Origin: Bacteroidales bacterium
GTDB taxonomy: Bacteria > Bacteroidota > Bacteroidia > Bacteroidales > P3
Assembly (NCBI GenBank): GCA_017542345.1
Contig: JAFXXI010000003.1
Span: 1 to 64,000, forward strand
Direction: 5' to 3'
DNA: 64,000 nt
Every line of letters starts with the position of its first letter. Position 1 is the first letter of the stretch. The notes under the pieces were generated by a model. The model was not told where the DNA came from and made no database searches. It saw only the letters and a program-made list of their open reading frames with translations. Positions 7,768 to 15,439 of the stretch are shown piece after piece. The translations under genes were made by a program, and so were the position numbers.

Positions 7768-8562
7768 TTAGTTGCGTCTGGTTTTTGGGTCGAGTGCGTA
7801 TTTGTAATATATGAGATAGGCTAACTGTATGGCAGAGGCTCCGGTAGAGATATACTTAGGCCAGTTCTCGTTGCGGTAGGCCTCGCGTTTCTTCTTGCGG
7901 GTGGGCTCCACATATACGATGTCGCCTTGCTGCAGGTAGTAGCAGGGCGAATCCAGCGTGCTCTTCGAGGTCAGGTCCAGCGTGTCGACCCGTACGCTGT
8001 CGCCGTGGAAGCGCATCACCGTGACCATGTCGCGCATCCCATACATCGTTATGTCACCGCATTGGGCGATGGCTTCGAAAATGGTCAGTCGATTGCCGTC
8101 GGAGAACAGAACTCTCGGCTGTGTCACCTCGCCGATAACGCTGACGTGGAAGTTCATCAGTTTCGCGGTCACTACAGGGTCTTTCACCAACTTCTGTTCC
8201 TTCAGCCGGGTTTCGATGTAGCGCGCCAGGTCGTCGCGGGTGAGTCCGGCGGCCTGCACCTCACCCAGTATCGGGAAGTGTATCTTGCCTTCCTGATTCA
8301 CGCGGTAGCCTTTAATCTCTGTTTTCTCAACAGCCTTTCCCATGTTTGTTTCCTCGTTGAACGGAATCACACTTTCGGGCATATTGCTGCTCACATAGAG
8401 GTAGAGCAGGTCGCCTGGGAATACCAATGAACTGTAGTTGTTCTCGATTGGCATCTCCTCGTTCCGGGGAGCGTCTTTCAGGTAGGCATACTTCTGTTGC
8501 GTGCCGCATGAGGCACACAGCAGGACTGCCACAGCGATATATGTCCAGCGTCTCATGGTCAT
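7768..8562 (-). CDS. Wza-like polysaccharide export lipoprotein
   Basis: A 264-aa outer-membrane lipoprotein (signal MTMRRWTYIAVAVLLCASC, lipobox CASC). After it come a Poly_export domain (about 45-140, including the VNQEGKIHFPILGEV segment) and an SLBB-like region (about 150-225, HVSVIGEVTQPRVLF). Such proteins form the outer-membrane exit channel for capsule or exopolysaccharide. The ATG at 8562 overlaps the ligase stop (ATGA), indicating coupling, and fixes the start despite a longer open frame upstream. A C-terminal hydrophobic stretch (SAIQLAYLIYYKYAL) could be a membrane helix. No glycosyltransferases or Wzc kinase are close by, which is unusual. Confidence 0.82.
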   Translation of the reverse strand: MTMRRWTYIAVAVLLCASCGTQQKYAYLKDAPRNEEMPIENNYSSLVFPGDLLYLYVSSNMPESVIPFNEETNMGKAVEKTEIKGYRVNQEGKIHFPILGEVQAAGLTRDDLARYIETRLKEQKLVKDPVVTAKLMNFHVSVIGEVTQPRVLFSDGNRLTIFEAIAQCGDITMYGMRDMVTVMRFHGDSVRVDTLDLTSKSTLDSPCYYLQQGDIVYVEPTRKKKREAYRNENWPKYISTGASAIQLAYLIYYKYALDPKTRRN

Positions 8563-10424
8563 TTCTCGTTTTTCTTTCCCCACGGCATGGTGGGCAGCTC
8601 CACTGACTTGAAGGCCGAGAAGAAACCGGCAGCGTTGCTTCTCTCTTTGCCGAAGATGTCGGCTATCAGGTCTTTGTATTTCTCTGTCAGGGGACCGCGG
8701 CGCAACTTCAGCGTGGGCGACAACAATCCGTTGGCGGGCGTCCATTCGTCGACCACCAGGCGGAACTGTTTGATTTGCTCGTGCGGAGCCAGCGTTTTGT
8801 TGTACACATCGAGCACCTTGCGGTACTTGTCGTGCACCTGCGGCAGGCTAATCAGTTCGTTGTTGTCCCGGTAGTGCAGGTGGTATTTCAGCGCCCAGTA
8901 GTGCAAGGTGTTGAAGTTGGGGCTGATGAGGGCTGCCACCTGTTTCTCGTTCTCGCCGATGACCATCACCTGCTCGATGTATTCCGAGTCGCGCAGCATG
9001 TTCTCTATCAGCTGGGGTGCCACATACTTGCCTGCCGAAAGTTTGAAGATATCTTTCTTGCGGTCGGTTATCTTCAGGTATTTTCCACCCACCAGCTCGC
9101 CGATGTCGCCAGTGTGGAACCATCCCTCTTCGTCGATGACCTGTGCTGTGTATTCCGGGTCTTTATAGTATCCCATCATCACATGCGGTCCACGCGTCAG
9201 GATTTCGCCGTCTTCGCCGAATTTCATCTCCACACCCTTTAGTATGGGTCCCACGGTGCCAATCTTCACCATGTTGTGGGCGGGGTCGTTGACGGCAATG
9301 ACCGGGCTGGTCTCGCTCAGTCCGTATCCCTCATAGATATTGATGCCCGCGGCGGCAAAGAGGCGTACCATGTTGGGTTGTATGGAGCTGCCGCCGGTAA
9401 TGACGGTGAGGCGTTTCCCGCCGAACTTCTCGCGCCATTTGCTGTACACGGCCTTGTCGAGGAACCACTGCGCCAGCTGATAGAGGAGGCTGACCTTTTT
9501 GACGAGCGTATAGTCATAGCGTTTGCCGTGCCAGAAGGCCCAGTCGTAGATACGTTTCTTGATGCCTTTGAAGTCTTTGCCGGCGGCATACAGCTTGTCA
9601 TAGACCATCTCCAGCACGCGTGGCACGGCGCAAAAACCGTCGCCTTGTATCTCCAGCATGTTCTGCTGTATGGTGCCCAGGCTCTCGGCATAGTAGATGC
9701 TGACGCCTTTGACCTGCCAGTGGTAGTTGAGCGAGCGCTCATAGATGTGGTTCAGCGGCAGGAAACTCAAGGCGCGGCAGGAACTGTTCATGGGGTTCAC
9801 CTCGGCATGTGCCAGGAAGTTGCTGCACAGGTTGCGATGGCTCAGCATGACTCCTTTGGGCAACCCCGTGGTGCCGCTGGTGTAAATCATCGTCACCCAG
9901 TCCTCAGGCTTGATGTCGCGTTTGCGCTGCTCTATTTCCGCCATCCATTTGTCGCGGTTGGCGATACCGGCTTTCAATATCTCCAGCATCCGGTGTTCGC
10001 CTTCGATGTTGGTCAGGGTGTATACTGTCGGCTTCGGGTCCAGTTGGTCCAATGCACCGCGCAAACGGCCCAGCAGCACCTTGGTGCTCACAAACACAGC
10101 CTGTGCTTCGCTGTGGGTCAGTATGTGCTGGTAGTTCTCGGTCGAAAGGGTGGGGTAGATGGGCACATGGACAATGCCGCACAGGGCCAGCGCCATGTCA
10201 ATGAAGTTCCATTCCGGGCAGTTGCCGCTCATGGTCACCACACGGTCACCACGCTTCAGCCCCACCTCGCACAGTCCATAGGCCAGGTAGTGGGCATATT
10301 TGTAGTAGTCGTGCGACGAATATTTTACCCATTCGCCGTTCACTTTGCCGGCGAGAATGTCGTCTTTCGGGAAGCGCTCCACCAGATGGTCGAGCAAGTC
10401 AAATGTTCTAGTTATCTCTGCCAT
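8559..10424 (-). CDS. Long-chain fatty acid-CoA ligase (AMP-binding)
   Basis: A 621-aa member of the ANL adenylate-forming family. The P-loop YTSGTTGLPKGV (about 180), the GYGLSETSPV motif (about 370) and the DxxGxxDRKKDIFK-type hinge (TDRKKDIFKLSAGKYV, about 490) are all present. It activates fatty acids to acyl-CoA at the membrane surface. The ATG at 10424 is chosen because the family alignment starts there (MAEITRTF); the frame continues upstream through promoter sequence. It leads an operon with the export lipoprotein and CstA. The length and C-terminal region fit the Bacteroidetes/FACL15-like group. Confidence 0.92.
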   Translation of the reverse strand: MAEITRTFDLLDHLVERFPKDDILAGKVNGEWVKYSSHDYYKYAHYLAYGLCEVGLKRGDRVVTMSGNCPEWNFIDMALALCGIVHVPIYPTLSTENYQHILTHSEAQAVFVSTKVLLGRLRGALDQLDPKPTVYTLTNIEGEHRMLEILKAGIANRDKWMAEIEQRKRDIKPEDWVTMIYTSGTTGLPKGVMLSHRNLCSNFLAHAEVNPMNSSCRALSFLPLNHIYERSLNYHWQVKGVSIYYAESLGTIQQNMLEIQGDGFCAVPRVLEMVYDKLYAAGKDFKGIKKRIYDWAFWHGKRYDYTLVKKVSLLYQLAQWFLDKAVYSKWREKFGGKRLTVITGGSSIQPNMVRLFAAAGINIYEGYGLSETSPVIAVNDPAHNMVKIGTVGPILKGVEMKFGEDGEILTRGPHVMMGYYKDPEYTAQVIDEEGWFHTGDIGELVGGKYLKITDRKKDIFKLSAGKYVAPQLIENMLRDSEYIEQVMVIGENEKQVAALISPNFNTLHYWALKYHLHYRDNNELISLPQVHDKYRKVLDVYNKTLAPHEQIKQFRLVVDEWTPANGLLSPTLKLRRGPLTEKYKDLIADIFGKERSNAAGFFSAFKSVELPTMPWGKKNEK

Positions 10425-10451
10425 GTTTCTATATATAGATGAAACAAAATG

Positions 10452-10482
10452 CAAAAATACACACTTTTTCCGATATGGCAAA
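10452..10482 (-). promoter_or_regulatory. Promoter of the acyl-CoA ligase operon
   Basis: On the minus strand TTTG (10482-10479) and TATTTTTG (10459-10452) are separated by 19 bp, a perfect Bacteroidetes promoter. The TTTG is the end of the T tract of the terminator for the preceding operon. Confidence 0.8.
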
Positions 10483-10515
10483 AAAAACATGCACATTCTG
10501 TTGAAAATGTGCATG
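10480..10515 (-). terminator. Rho-independent terminator of the T9SS-protein operon
   Basis: Read on the minus strand: perfect 10-bp arms (CATGCACATT and its complement, 10515-10488) followed immediately by eight T. It ends the operon whose last gene stops at 10554. Confidence 0.8.
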
Positions 10516-10553
10516 TCTGATAATGGAATCTGTTGAATAAAACTGTTTGTCGG

Positions 10554-11540
10554 CTAGTGTTTCACCACTTTCCCCGACCATCCTCCGGTGCGCACAATGT
10601 ACACGCCGGTGGCAAGGCCGCGCAGGTCGAATGTGGCGCAGCCGTCCATGGCACGGCTGTCGCGCACGAGACGCCCGTCGGTGGAGTAGAGGCTGACATG
10701 CTGGCCGCTGTTGCAGCTCACCTTGACGTGGTCGGTGGCAGGGTTGGGCCAAATCACCGTCACTGGCTCGGCCGGAGACTCGTAGATGCCCATTGTCGCG
10801 CTCAGCACAGCTACGCCCGTCAGGTCGAAGCCGCCGCTGGCCCAGATGGTGTCTTTTGTAGGATAGGGGTCGTTGACCATGTGGCCGTAGGCGTCATGGG
10901 TGGCATACTGCGGGTTGATAGTGCCCACCACGTCGACTACACGCACATAGACGATGCTGTCGATGTCGATGCCGGCGCTGTCGCGCAGCTCCTCAAGGTC
11001 GAAGGGGGTGCCGTAGCCTATGCGGTACTTGCCGGCCAGGTTGTTGAGCTTCGTGGGGTCCACACTGCCGTTGCTCCCCACCTGCGTGGCGGTCGGCGTG
11101 AGCGAGGTGGATGGGAAGCGCACATAGTGCTCGCCGTCGGTGCTCACCTCGACGAAAGCCAGTTCAAGGAAACTGTCGTTGAACGAGTTCTCGAACACGG
11201 CAAAATCGGGACCTGCCACGTTGCGTATGGGGCTCTCGAAGGTCAGCACAGCACTGCCGCCGTCGCCCAGGCTCACAGCGTCGCGCGTGTCGAGGCTGGC
11301 CACACCGGTGCCGTAGCTCTCTTCGCCGAAACGCACATGGGGCCCGTTGGGGTCGACAATGTCCACCGGCCCGCGCACCACGTTGCAGCCTGTGGCCCAG
11401 CCGATGATGGCGGGGTGGGTGTGGGCGATGGCGTCACACCCCTCGGTGCCTACGGCTCCACAGAAAGAGCCCTGCCCCTGGACATGCAGGCCGCACGCCA
11501 GGAACAGGACGATGAAGATTGATGTCAACTGTCGGCTCAT
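10554..11540 (-). CDS. Secreted T9SS-sorted protein, cobalamin-riboswitch operon, second gene
   Basis: A 328-aa exported protein (signal about 1-22, LFLACGLHVQGQ) with a type A T9SS sorting domain over the last 75 residues (VIWPNPATDHVKV then GVYIVRTGGWSGKVVKH), so it should be carried across the outer membrane and anchored or released. The central domain (about 40-230) is a beta-rich 'cell-surface protein' type with GPDFAVFENSF, ELAFVEVSTDGEHYVRF and NLAGKYRIGYGTPFDL. I associate this domain with Bacteroidetes vitamin B12 loci, from memory only. It lies 13 bp after the first gene and shares its riboswitch. A corrinoid-binding role is inferred from the regulation, not shown by the sequence. 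Confidence 0.75.
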   Translation of the reverse strand: MSRQLTSIFIVLFLACGLHVQGQGSFCGAVGTEGCDAIAHTHPAIIGWATGCNVVRGPVDIVDPNGPHVRFGEESYGTGVASLDTRDAVSLGDGGSAVLTFESPIRNVAGPDFAVFENSFNDSFLELAFVEVSTDGEHYVRFPSTSLTPTATQVGSNGSVDPTKLNNLAGKYRIGYGTPFDLEELRDSAGIDIDSIVYVRVVDVVGTINPQYATHDAYGHMVNDPYPTKDTIWASGGFDLTGVAVLSATMGIYESPAEPVTVIWPNPATDHVKVSCNSGQHVSLYSTDGRLVRDSRAMDGCATFDLRGLATGVYIVRTGGWSGKVVKH

Positions 11541-11553
11541 TGTAGTTCAGTGC

Positions 11554-12825
11554 TTAGTGGCGGACGGCGACTTTGACAGTCTCGGTGCCGGCGCGCAGCA
11601 TGTAGATGCCGGCGGGCATGGCGCTGACGTCAATGCCGAGCTGTGCGTTGCGCACCTCGTAGGTGGCTACCTGGCGGCCAGCCATGTCGTAGAGCACGGC
11701 CTCGTTGGCCTGCACGCCTTCCAGCGTCACATTCATGCGGCTGCTGGCAGGGTTGGGCCAGACGGCCAGTTTGCCAGCACTGACAGCATGGATGCTGCTG
11801 GTGGAAGGCACGCTCACAGGATGGATGGTCATCGGCCACACATAGGTGTAGTCCCAGTATCCGCCCCAGTCGGGAACCCAGGTGCTGTCGGCCTTGACGG
11901 CGACATAGGTGTCGGCAAACTTCACAAAGTCACCGTTGACCACGGCGTGGCCGGCGGCGCCGACCATCGACGAGACGTGGTTGACCTGCATGTTGAAGTA
12001 TATGCTGTAGTCGCTGGGGTCGTGGGGAGTGATGCCCAGGGTGTCGGTGATGTTGGCATCGGCATAGTGGAAGTCGCTGACGAAGGTCGAGTCGCCCTCG
12101 ATGCTGAGACGCGGGTCGGCGGCCACGAGGGCACCGATAATCTCGCTCACAAAGACGCTGTCGCTGCTGAACTTGTAGCCCCAGGCCAGCGCGGTGTCGG
12201 CCCAGTTGATGGCAAAGACCACCTTGTTGTTGCCGTTGCCCACCCAGTAGACGATGTCGCTGGCGGCAATCTCGGCGTCTTCGGGCGTCGGCTCCACGGG
12301 AGTGTCGCCGTTGGGGTCGGGTGCCATAATCATGGTGTCGGCGGGATACGACTCGTAGGTATACTCATCCATCGGCAACCAGTCGACGAAATCGCCGCTA
12401 ACCATGATGTCGGCAGCTGCACCCATAGATTGCTTGTTGGAGCCGTCGGCAGCCGACCAATTGTACCACCACCAACCTTCGGGACCGACCAGATTCAGAC
12501 CCAGCTCAGTGTTTATATAGGTCAGGTTGTTGATGAGCGTGTAAGTATCGGTGCCATGCGCAATGGTGAAGTTGGCGTCGTAGGTGGCGATGGTATCCAT
12601 CAAATCGGCAACCGAGACATTGTCACCATTCCACTGCACACCCCATGCAATACCGATATTACCGGCAGTAGCGTCATTCCAGGTGACGGCAATGACAGCG
12701 CGATTGCTACCCGTACCTGTCCAGAACTGGATGTCACTCTGAGGAACCACGGGGTTCGAATACTGGGCCATGACGCCAAAAGACATCATCAGGCCTAATG
12801 CTAACGTAAGTATTTTTTTTACCAT
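11554..12825 (-). CDS. Secreted T9SS-sorted protein with duplicated YWVG-type domain, cobalamin-riboswitch operon, first gene
   Basis: A 423-aa exported protein (signal MVKKILTLALGLMMSFGVMAQ). The body holds two copies of one domain: copy 1 (about 28-150) begins SDIQFWTGTGSNRAVIAVTW, and copy 2 (about 187-310) begins SDIVYWVGNGNNKVVFAINW. Each is followed by an AWGxxxxxD segment and a DPRL/DANF-type helix. The last 75 residues are a type A T9SS sorting domain (LAVWPNPASSRMNV to GIYMLRAG). A cobalamin riboswitch precedes it. Capture of B12 or corrinoid at the cell surface is the natural inference; known surface B12 proteins of Bacteroides are BtuG and BtuH, and I cannot equate this protein with either. 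Confidence 0.75.
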   Translation of the reverse strand: MVKKILTLALGLMMSFGVMAQYSNPVVPQSDIQFWTGTGSNRAVIAVTWNDATAGNIGIAWGVQWNGDNVSVADLMDTIATYDANFTIAHGTDTYTLINNLTYINTELGLNLVGPEGWWWYNWSAADGSNKQSMGAAADIMVSGDFVDWLPMDEYTYESYPADTMIMAPDPNGDTPVEPTPEDAEIAASDIVYWVGNGNNKVVFAINWADTALAWGYKFSSDSVFVSEIIGALVAADPRLSIEGDSTFVSDFHYADANITDTLGITPHDPSDYSIYFNMQVNHVSSMVGAAGHAVVNGDFVKFADTYVAVKADSTWVPDWGGYWDYTYVWPMTIHPVSVPSTSSIHAVSAGKLAVWPNPASSRMNVTLEGVQANEAVLYDMAGRQVATYEVRNAQLGIDVSAMPAGIYMLRAGTETVKVAVRH

Positions 12826-12971
12826 ATTGATATTGTTTTAGTTTGTTAATACTTCCAATCTCAATATCGGTATCGGAAACGGGGGAAATCCGCGTGGCGG
12901 GGGCAAAAGGGCGGCCAGGCCGTCTGTCACCGGAGTGCTTTTTCCTCGAAAGCGGTACCGATTTCATCGGT

Positions 12972-13140
12972 TTGGCAGGTCTTCTGGCTTGCTCGCTTTC
13001 GCCCCGTCTTCCCATGCGCCTATGGCGACACACAGTGACGTATATCGTTGGGCTTCAGCTTGTGAGCTTACAGCAGCGGGACTGCGCCGGACTCTCACCG
13101 GCTTCCCTCTTGGCGCCCTCGTCGGGCGACCAAACCGGCG
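12972..13140 (-). ncRNA. Cobalamin riboswitch
   Basis: On the minus strand the leader contains the class hallmarks in order: GGGAAGCCGGTGAGAGTCCGG, then GCAGTCCCGCTGCTGTAA, and at the 3' end AAGCCAGAAGACCTGCC (the B12 box and kissing-loop partner region). It begins just after a perfect promoter and ends about 147 bases before the ATG at 12825. Such riboswitches turn off expression when adenosylcobalamin or a related corrinoid is plentiful. No clear terminator follows, so control is probably at translation initiation. Confidence 0.95.
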
Positions 13141-13141
13141 G

Positions 13142-13172
13142 CAAAAATAGTAAATAAAATTCACATGGCAAA
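13142..13172 (-). promoter_or_regulatory. Promoter of the cobalamin-riboswitch operon
   Basis: Minus strand TTTG (13172-13169), 19-bp spacer, TATTTTTG (13149-13142). Transcription would start a few bases inside the riboswitch 5' end. Confidence 0.82.
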
Positions 13173-13210
13173 AAAAAGTTGCCTTCCGCCCCCTTTCCAC
13201 CCCTCATTTC

Positions 13211-13331
13211 GCTCCCCTTCCCCTCCGGTTCCCCTCCGCTCGTTCTACGGTCGTTCTACGCTCGTTCTACGGTATTTCTACGGTTTTTTACCGTTAAACG
13301 AGCGTAGAAGGAGCGTTGAACGACCGTTGAA
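13211..13331. repeat. 11-bp-period inverted array, locus 1
   Basis: Eleven consecutive 11-bp units with no register slip. The left half uses units of the type CGTTCTACGGT and the right half their complements (AGCGTAGAAGG, GACCGTTGAAA), meeting at a TTTTTTACC centre. The first units drift to pyrimidine-rich CCCCTCCGGTT. It lies between the riboswitch promoter and the M3 peptidase gene. The rest of 13173-13420 holds nothing else I recognise. Confidence 0.85.
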
Positions 13332-13420
13332 ATGGTGGACAGGATGCTGGGAGTAAGGCTGTTGAGAAATATGCGGAGGCGGACACAATAAATCCGGATG
13401 CCGACGCGTTAAGAAAACAG

Positions 13421-15439
13421 ATGAATATATTGTTACAGGATTGGGAGTTACCTCCCTTCGACAAGATACATACGGATGATTTCGAACCGGCGGTGCGGGC
13501 CGCCATCGCCGAGGCCGAGGCCGCCGTCGAGGCCATCGCCGACAACCCCGCCGCGCCCACGTTCGAGAACACCGTGGAGGCTTTGGAATGCGCCGACCGC
13601 CGGCTGTGCCGTGTCAGCGCCGTGATGACCAGCCTCAACGAGTGCTGCACCGACGATGCGCTGCAGGCGGCGGTGATGCAGCTTGAGCCCGAGATTACCC
13701 GTTTCAGCATGAAGGTGGCCACCGACCGTCGCCTCTATGAGAGGGTGCTGTGCGTGAAACGTGCTGTGTGTGATGAGGTTGCGCAGGACGGACGCCAAGG
13801 AGGCACCAAACGGTTGATGCTTGATGCAGAGCAGCGTACCCTGCTCGACAACACGCTGAAGAGCTTTGTGCGTCACGGCGTGGCCTTGGAGGGCGAGGAC
13901 CGCGAGCGGTACAAGCGCAATGCCGAGGAACTGAGCGAGCTGCAGCTTCGCTTCTCGCAAAATGCCCTGGCCGACCTCAACGACTGGACGCTGCACCTGA
14001 CCGACGAGGCCGACCTCGAAGGACTGCCCGAGGCGGTGCGCGACGCCGCCCGCGAAGAGGCGCAGGCGAAGGGAAAGGAGGGGTGGCTCTTCACCCTTGC
14101 GGCGCCGAGTTACATGCCTTTTATGACCTACAGCGCACGCAGCGACCTGAGGGAACGGATGTACCGTGCCTACGGTTCGATAGGCGGGCGCGGCAACGAG
14201 CATGACAATAACGGGGTGATACGACGGATTGTGGAGCTGCGCTCGGAGCAGGCGCGGCTGCTGGGCTACGACACCTACTGCGATTACGTGCTGGAGGACC
14301 GCATGGTGCAGAGCCTGCCCAGTCTGCGCCGCTTCATGCAGGAGCTGAAGGATGCCGTGCTTCCGGCCGCCCGGAAGGATTTGGAAGATGTGGGGGCTGC
14401 CAACAGCTGGGACTTTAGCTACCTGGCCGAGAAACTGAAGCAGCAGCGCTATGACTTCGACAGCGAGGCTTTGCGCCCCTATTTCCCGCTCGATGCCGTG
14501 CGCGAGGGCATCTTCGGCCTTTATGGTCGTCTCTACGGCTTGCATTTCGTGGAAGACAAGACCGTGCCGGTGTACCACGAGGATGTGAGGGTGTACCGCG
14601 TCAGCCAGCAACCCACCCCCCAGCAGCCGCAATCCAGGGAAATGGGGTTGCTTTATCTGGATATGCACCCGAGACCGTCGAAGCGCAGCGGCGCCTGGAT
14701 GACGGAGTTCCGCGGACAGCACGGCGCCGTGAGGCCTCAGATACAGGTGGTGTGCAATTTCAGCAAACCTACGGCCGACGCCCCTTCGCTGTTGCGCTTC
14801 AGCGAGGTGGAGACCTTCATGCACGAGATGGGGCACGCCATGCACGGGATGCTGTCCGAGGTGCGGTATGAGAGCCTGAGCGGCACCAATGTGAAACGCG
14901 ATTTTGTGGAGATGCCGTCGCAGGTGATGGAGAACTGGTGCTACGAGCCAGAGTTCCTCGCCACCTTCGCCCGCCATTGGCAGACCGGCGAACCGCTGCC
15001 GACGGAGTATATAGACAAGATACGCTCCGCCCAGAACCACATGGCCGGATGGCTCTGTCTGCGTCAGCTGAACCTCGGTTTCACCGACATCGCCTTCCAC
15101 ACGGCGTCGGCCGTCGGGAAAGCCGAGGAGGTCGAGGCCCAGGCCATGGCCAACCTCTTGCCGCGGGTCCCCGGGTGCTGCACCGCCACCAATTTCAGCC
15201 ACATCTTCGGCGGGGGGTATGCGTCGGGATACTACGGCTATAAATGGGCCGAGGTGCTCGATGCCGACATCTTCAGCCGTTTCAAGCAGGAGGGCATCTT
15301 CAACCGTGAGACTGCCGGACGCTTCCGCCGCGAAATACTCTCGCGGGGCGGCTCCGAGCATCCCGCGGTGCTCTTCAGGAATTTCATGGGCCGCGAGCCC
15401 GACAATAAAGCATTACTAAAAAGAATGAATCTGATATGA
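13421..15439 (+). CDS. M3 family zinc oligopeptidase (Dcp / oligopeptidase A type)
   Basis: A 672-aa thimet-like metallopeptidase that degrades short peptides. The zinc site HEMGH is at 468-472, followed by the third-ligand Glu near 497 (VEMPSQVMENW). The C-terminal FSHIFGGGYASGYYGYKWAE motif, which lines the active site and gives the family its Tyr residues, is intact. There is no signal peptide, so cytoplasmic. Length matches the family (about 670-700 aa), supporting the ATG at 13421. Its stop overlaps the RNase R start (ATGA at 15436), so the two genes are coupled. Confidence 0.92.
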   Translation: MNILLQDWELPPFDKIHTDDFEPAVRAAIAEAEAAVEAIADNPAAPTFENTVEALECADRRLCRVSAVMTSLNECCTDDALQAAVMQLEPEITRFSMKVATDRRLYERVLCVKRAVCDEVAQDGRQGGTKRLMLDAEQRTLLDNTLKSFVRHGVALEGEDRERYKRNAEELSELQLRFSQNALADLNDWTLHLTDEADLEGLPEAVRDAAREEAQAKGKEGWLFTLAAPSYMPFMTYSARSDLRERMYRAYGSIGGRGNEHDNNGVIRRIVELRSEQARLLGYDTYCDYVLEDRMVQSLPSLRRFMQELKDAVLPAARKDLEDVGAANSWDFSYLAEKLKQQRYDFDSEALRPYFPLDAVREGIFGLYGRLYGLHFVEDKTVPVYHEDVRVYRVSQQPTPQQPQSREMGLLYLDMHPRPSKRSGAWMTEFRGQHGAVRPQIQVVCNFSKPTADAPSLLRFSEVETFMHEMGHAMHGMLSEVRYESLSGTNVKRDFVEMPSQVMENWCYEPEFLATFARHWQTGEPLPTEYIDKIRSAQNHMAGWLCLRQLNLGFTDIAFHTASAVGKAEEVEAQAMANLLPRVPGCCTATNFSHIFGGGYASGYYGYKWAEVLDADIFSRFKQEGIFNRETAGRFRREILSRGGSEHPAVLFRNFMGREPDNKALLKRMNLI

